From positions 47,308,444 to 47,372,443 of the forward strand of contig CATQJL010000001.1 of NCBI GenBank assembly GCA_958299035.1: a DNA stretch of 64,000 bases, in the 5' to 3' direction. Of the stretch, positions 13,211 to 25,769 are shown piece by piece; positions within the stretch are counted from its first letter, which is position 1; every line of letters begins with the position of its first letter. The stretch is from Cylicocyclus nassatus (taxonomy: Eukaryota > Nematoda > Chromadorea > Rhabditida > Strongylidae). The translations under genes were made by a program, and so were the position numbers. The notes under the pieces were generated by a model, which saw only the letters and a list, made by a program, of their open reading frames with translations, was not told the DNA's origin and ran no database searches.

Positions 13211-14680
13211 TATGAACACAAATTGGGACCAAAGTGCGCATTAAAACTGATGTTTAGGGTGTCGCGCACCATTGCGCGACATCGTCCACTGGGACAGACT
13301 GCCTGTCGCGCACCATTGCGCGACACCGTCGTCAACGTGTTAAGTTACGAATGACTCGACGATATGTGAATCACATAGCGGTAGGGGTGGTGTTCACAAA
13401 TTATATAGCAGAAGCAAAACCCAACGCAAATAGATGGACCATGACAGCTTCTCTCATCCTGCCATCTGTCTCGAGCAAAGCATTCAGTGAGCCTCTGCCT
13501 TTGAGCGCATCATCATGCACTTGACGACTCTGACGATTGACCTGCTCATATCTGATGCAGTTGTGCGTGGATATCTTGATAGCAATTTCACGTGGTACTC
13601 TTTTCGCAAGATGGTTGTACATTAAAAGTCTTGTCGAACAGCATATTACTAGAACTGAAAGATAACTTGCACAAGAGGCGGTAATGATGAGTTTTATGTG
13701 TTCAGGAGATTCCTGCAATGGTGACTTCAGTACGCAGGAATAGGTTGATACTCCAAAGACGCTTTCGTCGACCCCAATACACTACTTTGACGTAAGCGCG
13801 CAAAGCAGTATGGAAATTACAAAGTAGAGTACTCACTAAAATGAGTCTTCTTTAAATTTTTGACTGTTTCCATTTGCATGCATGGGCGGTGCATCAAAAC
13901 ATTCTGGGGGAGCCCTCCATCCGCGAGGATGTGATATTCAATTATGCCGTGACGACCACGAGGTTTCCGGTGGTGAGAATTTTTTTCTTGAGTTTTCCTG
14001 GAAGTGTTTGATCGGCGACGTGTGCAACAGACTGAAAAAAATCAAAAAGAGTCCTTCTTTCGGCGAACTCATATTTAAATTGCATATGCGACCCTTATCA
14101 TCAGAGTCAATCATTAACATTCTATCAGTAATGTCGACTACTGCCAATAGGACAACTGAAAAAAAGCTCTGTAGTTGTGGTGGCTGGTGCTGCCGTTCGA
14201 CCTGTACAGCCTTTTAGTTAACAATTTGGCTATCAAAGTTATTCACCACAAATTTGAAATGTTTTCTGGCTGTGACGCCGGCGGCGCGGGGTTAGTTCCA
14301 CCATGCGGAAAATTCTTTATTGATTTTCGACCAGGCAGTAGCAATGGCGATAGAGAATTCTTCTTGTCAAAAGTTTCAGAAAAAGGTTTGCTTCAAACTT
14401 AACTTCAAGGGTAAAAGAAACATACCTATAATAATCGCCCCACATTCTTTATGTGCAATCGCTGTGACAGTTGACTTACTTTCAAAGTCGAAATTATTCC
14501 CAAGCTATAAAACTTCTGTCGTAACCCAAGTATCTATAAGTTGTTCTGTGAGTTTGCTGGTGACGCAAATAGGATGCAAACTTCAAGCGTATAGCCAAAA
14601 GTTGGACAGTATCCATTGGAAATTTATGCAATTGTACATGAAGTGGCTCTTTGAAATGGTCCATGCTTCATGAAGCTCTT
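13211..14680. other. Intergenic with paired short palindromes
   Basis: No gene recognised. Two identical 20-bp imperfect palindromes (arms GTCGCGC and GCGCGAC around ACCATT) lie at 13261-13280 and 13305-13324. Short open frames (13401-13718 minus, 13882-14217 plus, 14320-14673 plus) show no domain, signal peptide or convincing splice context. Confidence 0.4.
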
Positions 14681-14681
14681 T

Positions 14682-14742
14682 GAATTCGCTTAACTCTAAG
14701 CAGGTGTACTCATAGACCTGCTTAGAGTTAAGTGAATTGTTG
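14682..14742. repeat. Compact hairpin, about 24-bp stem
   Basis: The left arm contains GCTTAACTCTAAGCAGGT and the right arm its complement ACCTGCTTAGAGTTAAGT; about 22 of 24 positions pair, around a 10-11-nt loop. The size fits either a tiny MITE or a short RNA hairpin. Nothing else supports an RNA gene. Confidence 0.6.
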
Positions 14743-16554
14743 AGTTGAAAGTTGAAGTTAAGTTGACCTGGTTCGTCCTCCAAATAACCATCGCATGCAA
14801 TGGAGCGCCTCTGCACCTGAGCGTCTCGTTATATGCACACTTCGCTGGCCCTTATCCAATTCGTGCACAAGCAGTAGATGGTATGTGCAGGTAGAACTTG
14901 CACCTGTAAATGGGCTACAAAGACCAGTCAACACAAATAACATACGTGCACTGTTTAGCTTAGCAGCACCCATAGGGGATCCCTTTTAATGGGTACCTGG
15001 ACAGCCGCGCGCAGCCGCACCGTGTGGTATTACCAAGGTGCGACGCGGCCATTATTGCGCTACGCGGTATAGTCCCTTTCGCCTCTCTAATTCCCCTCTC
15101 TCTCTCTATATATATATAATCTCCCACAACCACGCTCTGAGGCGCGAAAAGATCTGGATTACGCAGTGCAAAAATTTCCATTGAATGAAGGTTAAATGAA
15201 AAAATTTCGACGAAAGATTTATTCAAATGGGACAGCCATTGAAGAATGATTAGAAATGCCTGAATATTTGGACCATCCGACTTACGGTTTTCGAATTATT
15301 CAAACTCTAAATTCGAATGTTGACAGACCTCAGAGTTGAGATTTTTGAAAAGAAATGGTCGAATGATTTATTCGAAATCAAATCTAGATAAGAATCCAAC
15401 TCGTCTCGAAGTTTCACTCAATCTCTAAATAACTATTTTGAGTATTTTTGACTGATAGCAGAACCATGTAGTGAAGAATAGACAAACTAGGTGGTTTTGC
15501 AGCTCCTGTTCAGTTTTTTCAACCAATTTCAAGAGTGATTTTGAACGGATTTTTTCGTAGAGTATCTTACAGAGAGTAGAGATCTAGCATAGTCATTACA
15601 AAAGACATGTGCGAGATATTGTCATACTCTAAATTAGATACTTTCAAAACTTCAAAATTAGTTGCAACCATGTTCAGTTTATGAATGAAAGAGCCGAAAT
15701 TTTTAGGAGACATTCAACATCAAGCTAAGATCCCACCATGGTTAAAAAGTGAAAAGCAACTTATCTTCAAAGATTGTACTCAGGATGATTAGCTGTTAGG
15801 ATAAGAAGGAATTGCTAGTAAGTACTTGGTTTACTGACTCGTCAAGTCAGTCTACATATTTCACTTATTTCTAATTCAGTTGTATAGGCTGTGCTATCCA
15901 GAGTTGTGATGTGCAACCTAAGTCTTTCTGCACCTTAGACTGTGATGAGTGAATGGCAAGAGGTTCATGCTGCCCCGTAGCGCAACAAGTAAGCCTGCGT
16001 CGCTCCTCGTTAATCACCGCGACGCAGGCGCCTGCAAATGGCTCTCCGGGTATCAATCGACTTTCTCCACACGCATCGTCTTTTCAATGATTATGAGAAG
16101 CATCATTGCCAAATAGTGGCAGACCCTTCTTTGTGATTTAGTGATGTGTCTTGGCGAGGGAAAGAACGCGAACACATGACTTCTCTGACAGATATTAGTA
16201 GGTTTTGTCAAGCTACAAGAAAACATCACATACACTTGAGACTACAATCGAGTAACAATGGAGTCAACAAAACCTTCTTACTGGCGTGCGTTCGGCATGA
16301 ACGAAACGTATAACAAAGGAGATGGATGCGTCAATGGAACACTGGTCAAAGCTCTTGATGTAATAGGAACAGCTAAACACTACCAAGTGATGAGGTCGAA
16401 TTAAAAGCAATTTTCCCAAGATAAAGCACAAGGAAAGCCAGTTTTTTCGTATAAGACAGTTTGAAGGGAAAAAACGATGACGAAGCACTATTGAAAGAAG
16501 AAGGTATCATCTGTGAATGATTACAGCCGAAGTGCGGAACAAGATTGCTACAAG
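14743..16554. other. Intergenic, no gene seen
   Basis: The stretch contains a CT-dinucleotide run followed by a TA run at about 15093-15118, and otherwise AT-rich DNA. Short open frames show no recognisable features. Confidence 0.4.
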
Positions 16555-17625
16555 GACGGTGTATCAGGATCCTCCAAAGGCCTGCCGCTTCTTCTCCAAG
16601 CAGGCAACAATCTCTTCGCGCCTACCTCGCGTCTGTATCGCACTTGTCTCGCACATTCTCGCTAGACAAGTGCGAGATAAGTTCCTTTCCAGACAACCGC
16701 CTTGTTCCTCTTGGCATAAATCAGAAAGTATTGCTTGAACAAGGAATAAAAGGAAAAAGCTGTGGGAATTAAAAAAAAACTGAGTGCCTCTTGCCAGGAA
16801 AGTCAGTTAGTCGAAGGTAGTTAGGCAATTTGGAATTGATGCATCAATATATAGAGCTCGCAATGGCGTCTTTTTTATCTGCGAAGCGTTTCTCCGAAGG
16901 AAGTTATGAAATTTTTCGTATTTATTAGTGGAAGTGTATCCCAAAAAGAAAAGGCGTGTGGACAACAGCATGGTTGGAAAACTCGAAAACGCGCAGATGA
17001 CGTCAGACTAGATGTACATGCTTGACAAGTATTCTAGTTGAGTCTGCATCTAGAAATTATTTTGCAGCTCAGACTGCGTGCATTTGGCAATAAGAAAAGC
17101 ACAAATCTTTCACTGGACGGATCTAATGGAGAAATCAATTGAAAAAGAAATTCCTTCAACAATTTTTTCTGTGATTCTGATCCTGATGAATTGCATACCC
17201 ATATGAACCATCGGTTCCCATAAGGAGAAAAGTTTAAGTACAGCGGTGTTTTTAAATTTGTATTTCCAAAAATATGCTCATGAGTTGGCTCCGTAGATGA
17301 GATGTGGTCACCGTTTGCTTCCTTTTTTCGACTACAAAAACAATAACCTTCACCTCGACTAAGTGACCAGTGTTTCGCATCCATTTGTTGATTACTAAGA
17401 GTTTTCACATCTTCATTTTTTGTTATCATTGGAAAATCTTTGATCAAGCAGTACTTTCTAATTAATGCCAAGGGCAACAAGGTGATTGTCCGGACGGGAA
17501 CTATCGCAGGAATGTGCGAGACATGTGCGAAATAAGCGCGAGGTAGGCGCGAAGAGATTATTGCCTTTCAAGGAAGCGTCTGGAAGACAAGCAGCGGGCC
17601 TTTGGAGGATCCTACCCGTTCTTCC
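16555..17625. repeat. Inverted-repeat element, about 1.07 kb
   Basis: Left arm 16555-16770 and right arm about 17440-17625 are inverted copies sharing GGATCCTCCAAAGGCC, AATCTCTTCGCGCCTACCTCGCG, CTCGCACATTC and CAGAAAGTA(C/T)TGCTTGA. The core of about 700 bp overlaps a 148-codon minus-strand open frame (17034-17480) with no recognised domain. Arms of about 200 bp with an unrelated core suggest a non-autonomous DNA transposon. The exact ends are not resolved. Confidence 0.7.
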
Positions 17626-17990
17626 TTAAAAAGAGGGAAGTGATCACAGCTCAGTCGCTAGTGCAGCACATGCGACGCGGCCGCTCAGTTTCAAAGATGT
17701 CGCGAGAATATCTCAGACATTAGTCGTTGACGAGTGCAGGTGAAACGGAGTTTGACTCATTAAGAACATGCGGACCTCCATTACGGTCGAGACAATCCGG
17801 TTCCTGGTTTGGGACAAAACTGCCGAAGAAACGCCGGTCAAGCAGTTGTCACCTGCGTTTGATTCGGGATTTGCCTGCACACATTTTCCGAGTCAAATGA
17901 AACGCCGGTTGAATGCAGAGCCCCGAAGCGACTATGGGGAGTGAATCTGGCCGTAGAGCACTGTTCAGCATTGTTCAAATTTCCAACATA
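17626..17990. other. Intergenic, no gene seen
   Basis: No coding or repeat feature recognised between the two inverted-repeat elements. Confidence 0.35.
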
Positions 17991-19009
17991 TTAGGTCATT
18001 CCGAAAGTGATTTCGCTTTTTTCAAGCGAGCGCCACATTTGACGGAACAAAGGTTTTTAAGAGGCCCTGGAAGCATTCGATGCGGAATTTCATTCTCTTT
18101 GTAATGGTCATGAAATCGTTGTAAAATACTCAATGAGCCTTCAGAAAATAACCAAAATCTGCGACCCATGCTTTTTAAGATGGTCAAGTTTCACGATTTT
18201 TTAAAACTTTCATATCAACCCTCAAAAGGAGTTCAAATAACGGTTCGATAGCGTGAACCTTATAGAATACAGTAGCACTTTTTTCTCCTCTCCATAGCTT
18301 GTCATACATTTTTGACAGAATTTTAACTGATGCTATCAATTTCCATACTTGGGCAGCTAAATTCTCGTAGAACATCGAAAGAAGAGCAGCTCGCGCACTA
18401 TTCGATGCAGCATTTTCTGCTCTTTTTAATGGGTGTTTTTTGTTTCCTATTCGTTTAGCTTCCCGGGAGAAATCATCATTACTCATTTTTTAGCGAGCCC
18501 CAGGCTGTACCCGAAAAACTCGAGATTTGATATTTCGAGCCCGTAAACCCTCACCTGCTTTGTAAAATTAATGCTAACTCATAGTACCATCTTGGTAGTC
18601 TCAAGTTCCGAAAACTTATGATGTTTGATGCGATTGTGGCTGAGGCGAGCTTGCCAAAATCCAATGGTTCTGTTGAAAAATCTTTCAAAAAATTACGGCG
18701 GTTTACGAGAAGGAGAAAAAAGTACTGCTGTACTCTATATGGTTCACTCTATCGAACCGTTATTTGAACTCCTTTTGAGGATTGATATGAAAGTTTTAAA
18801 AAATCGTGAAACTTGACCATCTCAAAAAGCATGGGTCGCAGATTTTGGTTATTTTCTGAAAGCTCATTGAGTGTTTTGCAAAAATTTCATAAACATTAGA
18901 AAGAGAATGAAATGCTGCATCGAATGCCTCCAAGTTCTCCTAGAAATCTTTGTTCCATCAAGTGTTGTGCCCGTTTGAAAAAAACGAAATTACTTTCGGA
19001 ATGACCTAA
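17991..19009. mobile_element. Mariner-like palindromic element, GGTCATTCC family (copy 1)
   Basis: The ends are TTAGGTCATTCCGAAAGT and its exact inverted complement, with TA immediately outside both (17989-17990 and 19010-19011). The arms remain alignable inward through AAAATAACCAAAATCTGCGACCCATG, TTTCACGATTTTTTAAAACTTT and GGAGTTCAAATAACGGTTCGAT. The element is about 1.02 kb and has no transposase frame. TA target site and terminal length suggest a non-autonomous member of the Tc1/mariner superfamily. Confidence 0.8.
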
Positions 19010-19376
19010 TACATTTTATACTGAGCAAACAACACAGACTAAATCGACACAGATTTATTCATTTCAAGTTAACTCAAAGACAAAACCAGAACAAACGATA
19101 ACAATATTTTCAAAAACAGAATCTCAGCAACAAAAAAGAAAATAAGTCTTTTTAGGCGAGTCCCGGAATTCCGCCTATTGATTGTCATGTCTTCTTGGGT
19201 CGGTTATCACTTTTTTTTCTGAAGTTGAAAAAGAACGAATTAAATCACAGCTCTGAAAAATGGATGTACTTACCGTGGGGGGGGGGGGGGGAGCATGAGC
19301 ATCAGGCAGACTGCATCAAACCGTGTTGGCGTACGTCGGCTCTGGAAACAAACGTGTAACTGAAAATATGAATATA
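19010..19376. other. Spacer with a 15-G tract
   Basis: The stretch contains an uninterrupted run of 15 G residues at 19277-19291. No gene seen. Confidence 0.6.
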
Positions 19377-20375
19377 ATAGGTCGTTCCGAAAGTTCTTTC
19401 CGTTTCTTGCAACCTTTCTTAAAAACACGTGAAATGAAAGTAGGGAAACGCTTCAGGCACTATCCGACGCAGCTTTTCTTCCTCTTTTCAACTGTCATAT
19501 TCCTGTGCGCTTGCTATTGTGCTTAGGAGATAAAGGCCGAAACTTCGAACCCATGTTTTTTACCATGTCCAACTATGTCCAACTATTTTTCACTATGTCC
19601 AACTACAATTTTCTTCTTTGACTTTTGGAAAAGCTTTGATAGCACTGAGATAGAGTAAACAACATGCTATTTAATGGAATTTTGTGGCACTTTCAACTAG
19701 CTTCTCAGTTTTTGAGATAACTTTTCCAGAAATCTTCACTTTTCTAAGTCACAAAACACATAAACGCTCCAAACATCAACAATTTTTCAGATTTCGACAC
19801 TTCATCAGTCGTTTATGATTATTCACTATTTTTGCAAAGTAACTGAATTTTTACCGCTTTGAAATATAAGATTTCGCATTTCACGATTTGTACACTCTTA
19901 AGCGGGTTCAAAATCAAGAATAATAAAAATTTTCTCGTCAAAAACCGCCACAAGTTGGGAAGAAAAATACTCGATAGAAAGAGGAGGAAAAGCTGCATCG
20001 AATGACACCTTAGTTGTGCGCCGTTTCATGTTCTATGGTTCAGGGCATCACCCAAAGTGGCATTTGATAGCATCAGAAAAATAATTCTAAAGAATTTTTA
20101 AGGCTAGCTACAGGTACCGAAAAATTGCATCAAATTGCACTTTGTTCACTCTATCTGAGTGTCTGACTGCTATCAAAGCTTTTCCAAAACAAAAAGAAGA
20201 CTGAAAAATTGTCAAAGTTGAACATGGTAAAAACCATGGGTTCGAAGTTTCAGCCATTTTCTCACTAACCACAAGAGCAAGCGGCACAGGAGTATGACAA
20301 TTGAAAAGAGAAAGAAAAGCTGCGTTGGATATTGCCTGAAGCGTTTCTCTACCTTCATTCCACGTGTTTTTATTC
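19377..20375. mobile_element. Mariner-like element, GGTC(A/G)TTCC family (copy 2, right end eroded)
   Basis: The left end reads ATAGGTCGTTCCGAAAGTTCTTTCC. The arms pair through AAAACACGTG, CGACGCAGCTTTTC, AACCCATG(G)TTTTTACCATGT and CTGTCATA(C)TCCTGTG. The right arm matches to CACGTGTTTTTA near 20375 and then stops, so the right terminus is lost or diverged. The interior is closer to the 31.06-kb copy than to copy 1. Confidence 0.7.
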
Positions 20376-21800
20376 TCCTGCTACAACGTCTTTTGTCGAC
20401 CTTCAGGTGTCATTCTGTAAAGCTGCCTTCAGCTTAGATTTGCAGTATAGAGCGAATCCCCGATTTTTCTTCTTTACTATGAGATTGAAATTAAAATCTT
20501 TGAAGGGTAACTCAAGTCGTTGAGAATGGCATTTTGACTCAGAAAGAAAGTAAAACAAACCAAAACTTCACAAGATGATCAAAGCCGCAAATCTCAGATG
20601 TGAAACTAGCACACCAAGTTCATGCTTCCTTCACTCTGGCAGAGTCCTATACATCTTGTGTATTGCCACATTTAAAAACAATTCATCCTCGATCAAATTT
20701 TTAAACTATCAACGCATCCTCGTGTGCAACATCTGACCAGCCAGTCTCTCCACGCTGCAGAACCTCGTAATTAACGCAAACTCGCTGCCCAACCTCACTC
20801 TTTCCTGGCAGCTGCTTATCATGGAACGCCGTTTCGCGCCTTTCGCTGTCCTTAAAAATTTCTTTCTTTTCTTATCCTGTCCGCTCGTAGATTGTCTGAA
20901 AGCAATATTTCGCAAACACCTAGGAGGCTCATAAGGATTTGGGAACTGTAAGCGGACTTTGTGTCCAGAATTTACAATTTACATTCTCTCTACCATGTTC
21001 TGCTGGACCCTCAAAACACACCACTATGGAAAAGCTCTTCTGATTGACTCTAGAACATTCTGCTTATGCTCACGAAGTGTGAGAAATATAGTCAAGCGAA
21101 AACTAGCACAGCTTGGTCGCTAATTGGCATCAAAGACCAGTCACCTTTAAAGCGTGCAAGAAAATGGATATATTAGTCAAAAATATAGATATATTGCATT
21201 TTGCTTCCCTCCAACATGTGTCTATAAAACCAGAATTTTGAGTAATAGCAAACGCATATGTAGCTTGTTCGATGACAACGTAGAAAAAAAATCATTAACC
21301 TCAAGAACTAGTACTGAATATATGTTTGAGGCGATCACGTTTCCTATTTTTTGGAACAGTAGCATCTAAACAGATCATGATTTCTACAGTATAGCAATCC
21401 ACTCATAAAGATGGAAGGGACCTGCATAACCGTGTATCATTGATGCTCGCACAGTGTCGCTTTGTTGGCAAAACAAAGAAAATAAATCAACAATGAACGT
21501 CTTACAGTATCTGGACCTGCATGAATAAAATTCTGAAAAATCGGCCCAACGCGAAAGTATTCAAGGGCCGTCCATTTGCTGCTTTCGCAAAGGTCTAGGC
21601 CGAGTGAAGTATCCGATGAGAATATGAAGTACCTCATTTCTTCGTTTCTAAACCGAAAATTTAGTTATTAACTATATGCATTACCGTGTTCCATCCGTGA
21701 GCTGCCAAACCAGATACCCTAAAAAGTGCCCTCTCTTCCGAATGAGCAACATTTGCCTAGAGGAACTTCACTCCCGCTCCTTTGGCACGCTCTGCGACTA
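20376..21800. other. Intergenic, no gene seen
   Basis: AT-rich DNA without recognisable domains. Open frames of 62-71 codons show no signal peptide or splice context. Confidence 0.4.
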
Positions 21801-22370
21801 TAAAAGGTGTCCCAAAAATGTGCCTCCTGTTTTATTGTTGATACTGTAGAATCTTTCGAGAATGTAGGTATCGTTTTGTTGTTTCAACTTAGTTTACAGT
21901 AGAGACGAATTACCGATTGTAGGATTACTGTAGGAACTCAAGATTTTCAATCATGCTTCACCAAATAACTTTTTGCGCTTTCGCACAGCTGTTTAAGTGG
22001 CGTACAAATTTCTAACTATCAGAAATCGGTTGTCTCGTTATGTCTGACATGACTTAAGAGAAATGCCTTACGGTGAAGTGCGAAATTCACATATGAACTG
22101 AGCAACTCTGATCAACCTAATGTAAGAGTTGTTAGCTTTTTTAGTCTTTCCTTAAAAGCAAAGCTTTCGTGACCCTCAGCGCCGCAAAACCCTCCTCGAG
22201 GTTCCTACCGTAACCCTACAGTAGTTAAGAAATAACAGTAATTCCCTTTGAACTGTAAATATAAGCTGAAGCAAGCTCTACAAAATGTACTTAGAATTTC
22301 ACGAAAGCTTCAAGACAAGAGGAGTTACTAACAATCAAACAGTAAGCACATTTTTTGGGACACCCTGTAT
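21801..22370. mobile_element. MITE with GGTGTCCCAAAAA termini
   Basis: The left end carries AAAGGTGTCCCAAAAATGTGC and the right end the inverted form of CAGGGTGTCCCAAAAAATGTGC, about 565 bp apart, with TA-rich flanks. Such CAGGGTGTCCCA ends are common in Tc1/mariner-related non-autonomous elements. No coding frame is present. Confidence 0.65.
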
Positions 22371-22511
22371 GGAACAGCGAACTGACATTAGCTATGAAAA
22401 ATCTAGGGTTAGCCGGATCGGTATAGGCAAATCATATTTAAAGGATCTAATTAGCTGACTTGATTCTGATTCCATAACTAAACAGTTTCACAAAGTGCGT
22501 GGTACATCTTG

Positions 22512-23523
22512 GCCGATAGTAATCTACCCTACCTGGTGGCATCATAGATGCCGGCAAGTTGGCACACATCGCGGAAAGATGCCAACTCCGCCGGCAGCTC
22601 GCGGAGTGATTGTAGGTTTCAATAATCCTATGTAACCTTGGCACGCAATCATTTCGCACATTAAGTTTTCATGACGCAGACAGCCGCAAAATGCTACCTT
22701 GCGCGCGGTCGAACCTATGTGCGTTAGCTTGAAGTGCCACCACGTTAACCATTCGACCATTCGGTCAGCCATTGCCTTTTGCACCAGCAATAGGAGGAAC
22801 GCACTGGTGAATGGCTGCCTATAAAAGGGATCGATACATTGCGTGAGAGACTTTGACCTGAAAGAACAGCTGATTGATATGAGCGAGAGAGGAGCGAAAT
22901 CGGTGCAAACTGAGATTTATAAGGGATTGCCAAAACAGTTCGTGTTCTATATGATTCTAAGGCATTAGTGGATTTTTTCTCTGTAAGAAAATCGTCATTT
23001 TAAAAAAGAAAAACCCATATAATAAGAAAAATGATAGTTTTTTCATGAAAAGTAGAATTTTTGATTTTTTCGCCTGACGTAAATTGTGTGATATCGCCGC
23101 AATTCGCAAACTCGCAGACGCCGTCGGCAAAGGTGCCACCACCTCGATGTGGTAGGGGCAGGTCGAGATGCCGGCAGCTCGCTCTCTCAAAAGAGCACGC
23201 TATTTCCCGTGCTCTCTGACCTGCCGGCAGCTGCCATCTCGCGAATTCCGGCAACCTGCCGGCAGGTTGCCGGCAACTGACATCGCGAAGTTGCCGGCAG
23301 CTCCTCCTGGAATTCCAGATATTTTACTAAAGGAGGAGTTCTGGAGCCGCAGATTTTTAGAAGTTTTCTACAGAGTCGAGGCGGCAACTTTATCGAGAAA
23401 ATTTTTTGAAAAAAGGCCTGGGACGGCCTAAATTTCGGTTCTTAGTTTCTGGCCACCTCGCGGAAAGGTGCCAGCAACCTGCCGACGAGACCTGCCGCCA
23501 GGTCGGGTGGATTACTACCGGCC
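22512..23523. mobile_element. GGCCGGTAGTAATC element interrupted by an insertion
   Basis: The ends are GGCCGATAGTAATCTACCC and GGATTACTACCGGCCC. The sequence matches the uninterrupted copy at 47234-47722 from both ends, but a segment of about 525 bp (about 22605-23125) with no counterpart there splits it inside GCCGGCAGCTCG. The right part is GC-rich with many GCCGGCA units (about 23165-23300). Open frames of 66-87 codons across this part are repeat translations. Confidence 0.75.
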
Positions 23524-25730
23524 CTTATTGCGCACTAGGGACAGCTTCGAGTTCGCTGAGGTCCGATATCTCTAGGGATTGAGCTTTATCCAGAAGTCGC
23601 GCTTTTGAATATTCCCGAACTCTTTCTATCAACACTTTAGCACAGTTAGTATAGTTCAACCAACAATTCAGAATTACTTTTTTCTAGTACTCTCAATCTC
23701 CACTTTGATCACATTTTCGCGCCAGCGCAGACCTCTTGAGGCATTGTCGCAGAAGAATGCTTCACATGCTTTATAAGAACAATGACAGCCCTTAAGAGCC
23801 CAATTACTTGAAGCTTATAAAAGTGTAAATTGGTCACTCATCTTCGATTCTTGGAGAACATTTGCGTGCTTCAAAGGTCGAGCTCTTTCTCCTTTAGAAT
23901 ATGGGCGGAGTAGAGTCGTCGCATCAGAGAGTCCGACATTTCAGTGCTCTTCCCTTTTATATCTCTTTCCTCAGAAATAGCAGCTTGCTTTATTAGCACA
24001 ATGAGCCACTTACAGGTACCACATGATTGGAGCAATTTGCAATTTTTGCGCCTGAAATCGTTTTTAAATAACTCAAGATTCCGAGCGAGCTGGCATAGGG
24101 AAGTCTTAAAAAGGCGTAAGCAACTGCATAATGAACTTCTGCGGGCTAGTTTGCTTTATAATTGCTTACTGCGCTAAAATAAGCTGTTAACTACAATTCT
24201 TAACCAAATTTATGAACTCAGCTGTTTCTGTACATTCAACCATGCAGGAAAATACCAAAATCAGCTACAATGTAGTTTTTTTTTTGAAAATAAAGTACTA
24301 GTAATTTTTTAATCTAGCAATAAGTTTTGTTGTAATTGTTATTGATTCTGTGATCAAAAAACTTTTAATTTCTTCATTAAGCCATATATGGAAGGTTTTT
24401 GTCGCCCATAAAAGGTTTTTGTTTTGTTACCACCGGTTTTGCAAAGATTTGGTCCTGTTATTTTTATTAAAGGTCATCAGAGCGTTCCAATGGTGTTTGA
24501 AGCGTAGTTGATGCTGAACAGCAATGCAAGCTGATAGAAAAAACAGTGTGACCAGGCACTGAAACAAAAAGCACCGAAACACAACTTCTCGCTCACCAAA
24601 GCTCTGAAGTCCTCTAACTAGAGAAGCATGTTAGTCGAAGTGACCTTTCAGATGGGATGTTCGCTTTGTTGGAGGGTATAATACGCTGATTTCAAGTCTG
24701 CCTTCCTTACCTGCAGAACCGTTTATAAACGAGGAGATATGAAGGTTTTTCTGAGAAAAAATTGAGGGCGCAAGTAGGTCCAAAATACGTAATATTTTCT
24801 CTAGCGCTTCAAAGGAGCAGTGATAATTGTCAAAGCGTAATATTTTAGCGACTCATTTTTCATTAGATACACATTCAGTTCTTTTTGCTCCAGTCAGCCT
24901 CATAACTCCTCGTCCACAAACGTTTTGCAGATAAGGAAAGCAGATTTGGAATTACCGTTTCATGTTTTGTAATGTGGTATACATCCCACTAAAAAGGCCA
25001 CTTCAACTAAACAAGCTTTCCTTGTAAGGCAGCACCTACCTCATCTGGAAACACCTGTGTGTGTCCCTCCTTGATGAAAAGTTCCTCTAGTTGAATGTTT
25101 CAAATTATGTGAAATTTTTACCGCATATCTACAATACAGAAACTGTCAGGTCGTCTGAAAGTTTTTCAAACTCGTTCAATGAAGGCCTATGCGTTTATCA
25201 CCCATTGGATGAGCTTTTACTTCTCCTCAAGGTCACATAACAAATCATAATCTTTTGATAACGAGCGTAGTGGAATGGGGCACTCGTTTGACCAGTTCAG
25301 GCCGAATTTCGAGCCCGTCCCAGAACCTATCAATTGTTCTACTCTCTAGGAATGTAAATTGGTACCTGAGTAATTTGGGACGATGGAAGCACCGACTTGG
25401 TAATCGACTGGCATTTGCAAGTCACTGTAAAAGGCTTGCACGCAATCAGTAGTCTCTTCGACTATGGCGCTTTCGGCACATACTCGCAGAGGGTATTGAA
25501 GGCACCGGATCCTTTAATTTTCTGAATGCTCTCAGACTGAAGCCGAAATCCTTCACCTTTCATTTGCATCTTTTCAAATCGGCTAGTTTTTGAAGAGTAT
25601 CTTTAAATTTTGACAAAGAGTAGATATCGAACTGTACGGGCTCAAGAACCCAGGGCGAACATCGTAAAGAATGCACTAGAAATAAAATTCATTAAGCTGA
25701 CGGAAAGGTGATCTCTGAATCAATCGGTAT
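23524..25730. other. Intergenic with one decayed MITE
   Basis: No gene recognised. About 24620-25020 is a diverged inverted-repeat copy of the element found in the peptide-gene intron at 41.5-42.0 kb: the left part has ACGCTGATTTCAAGTCTGCCTTCC, the right part GCAGATAAGGAAAGCAGATTTGGAAT. The rest is AT-rich and featureless to me. Confidence 0.5.
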
Positions 25731-25769
25731 CCTACAGTACCAACACTGCCGCCTTGAAATCCTACGATT

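Noticed and set aside
17034..17480. 148-codon minus-strand open frame
   Set aside because: It overlaps the arm of an inverted-repeat element, and no domain or splice context was recognised; it may be chance.
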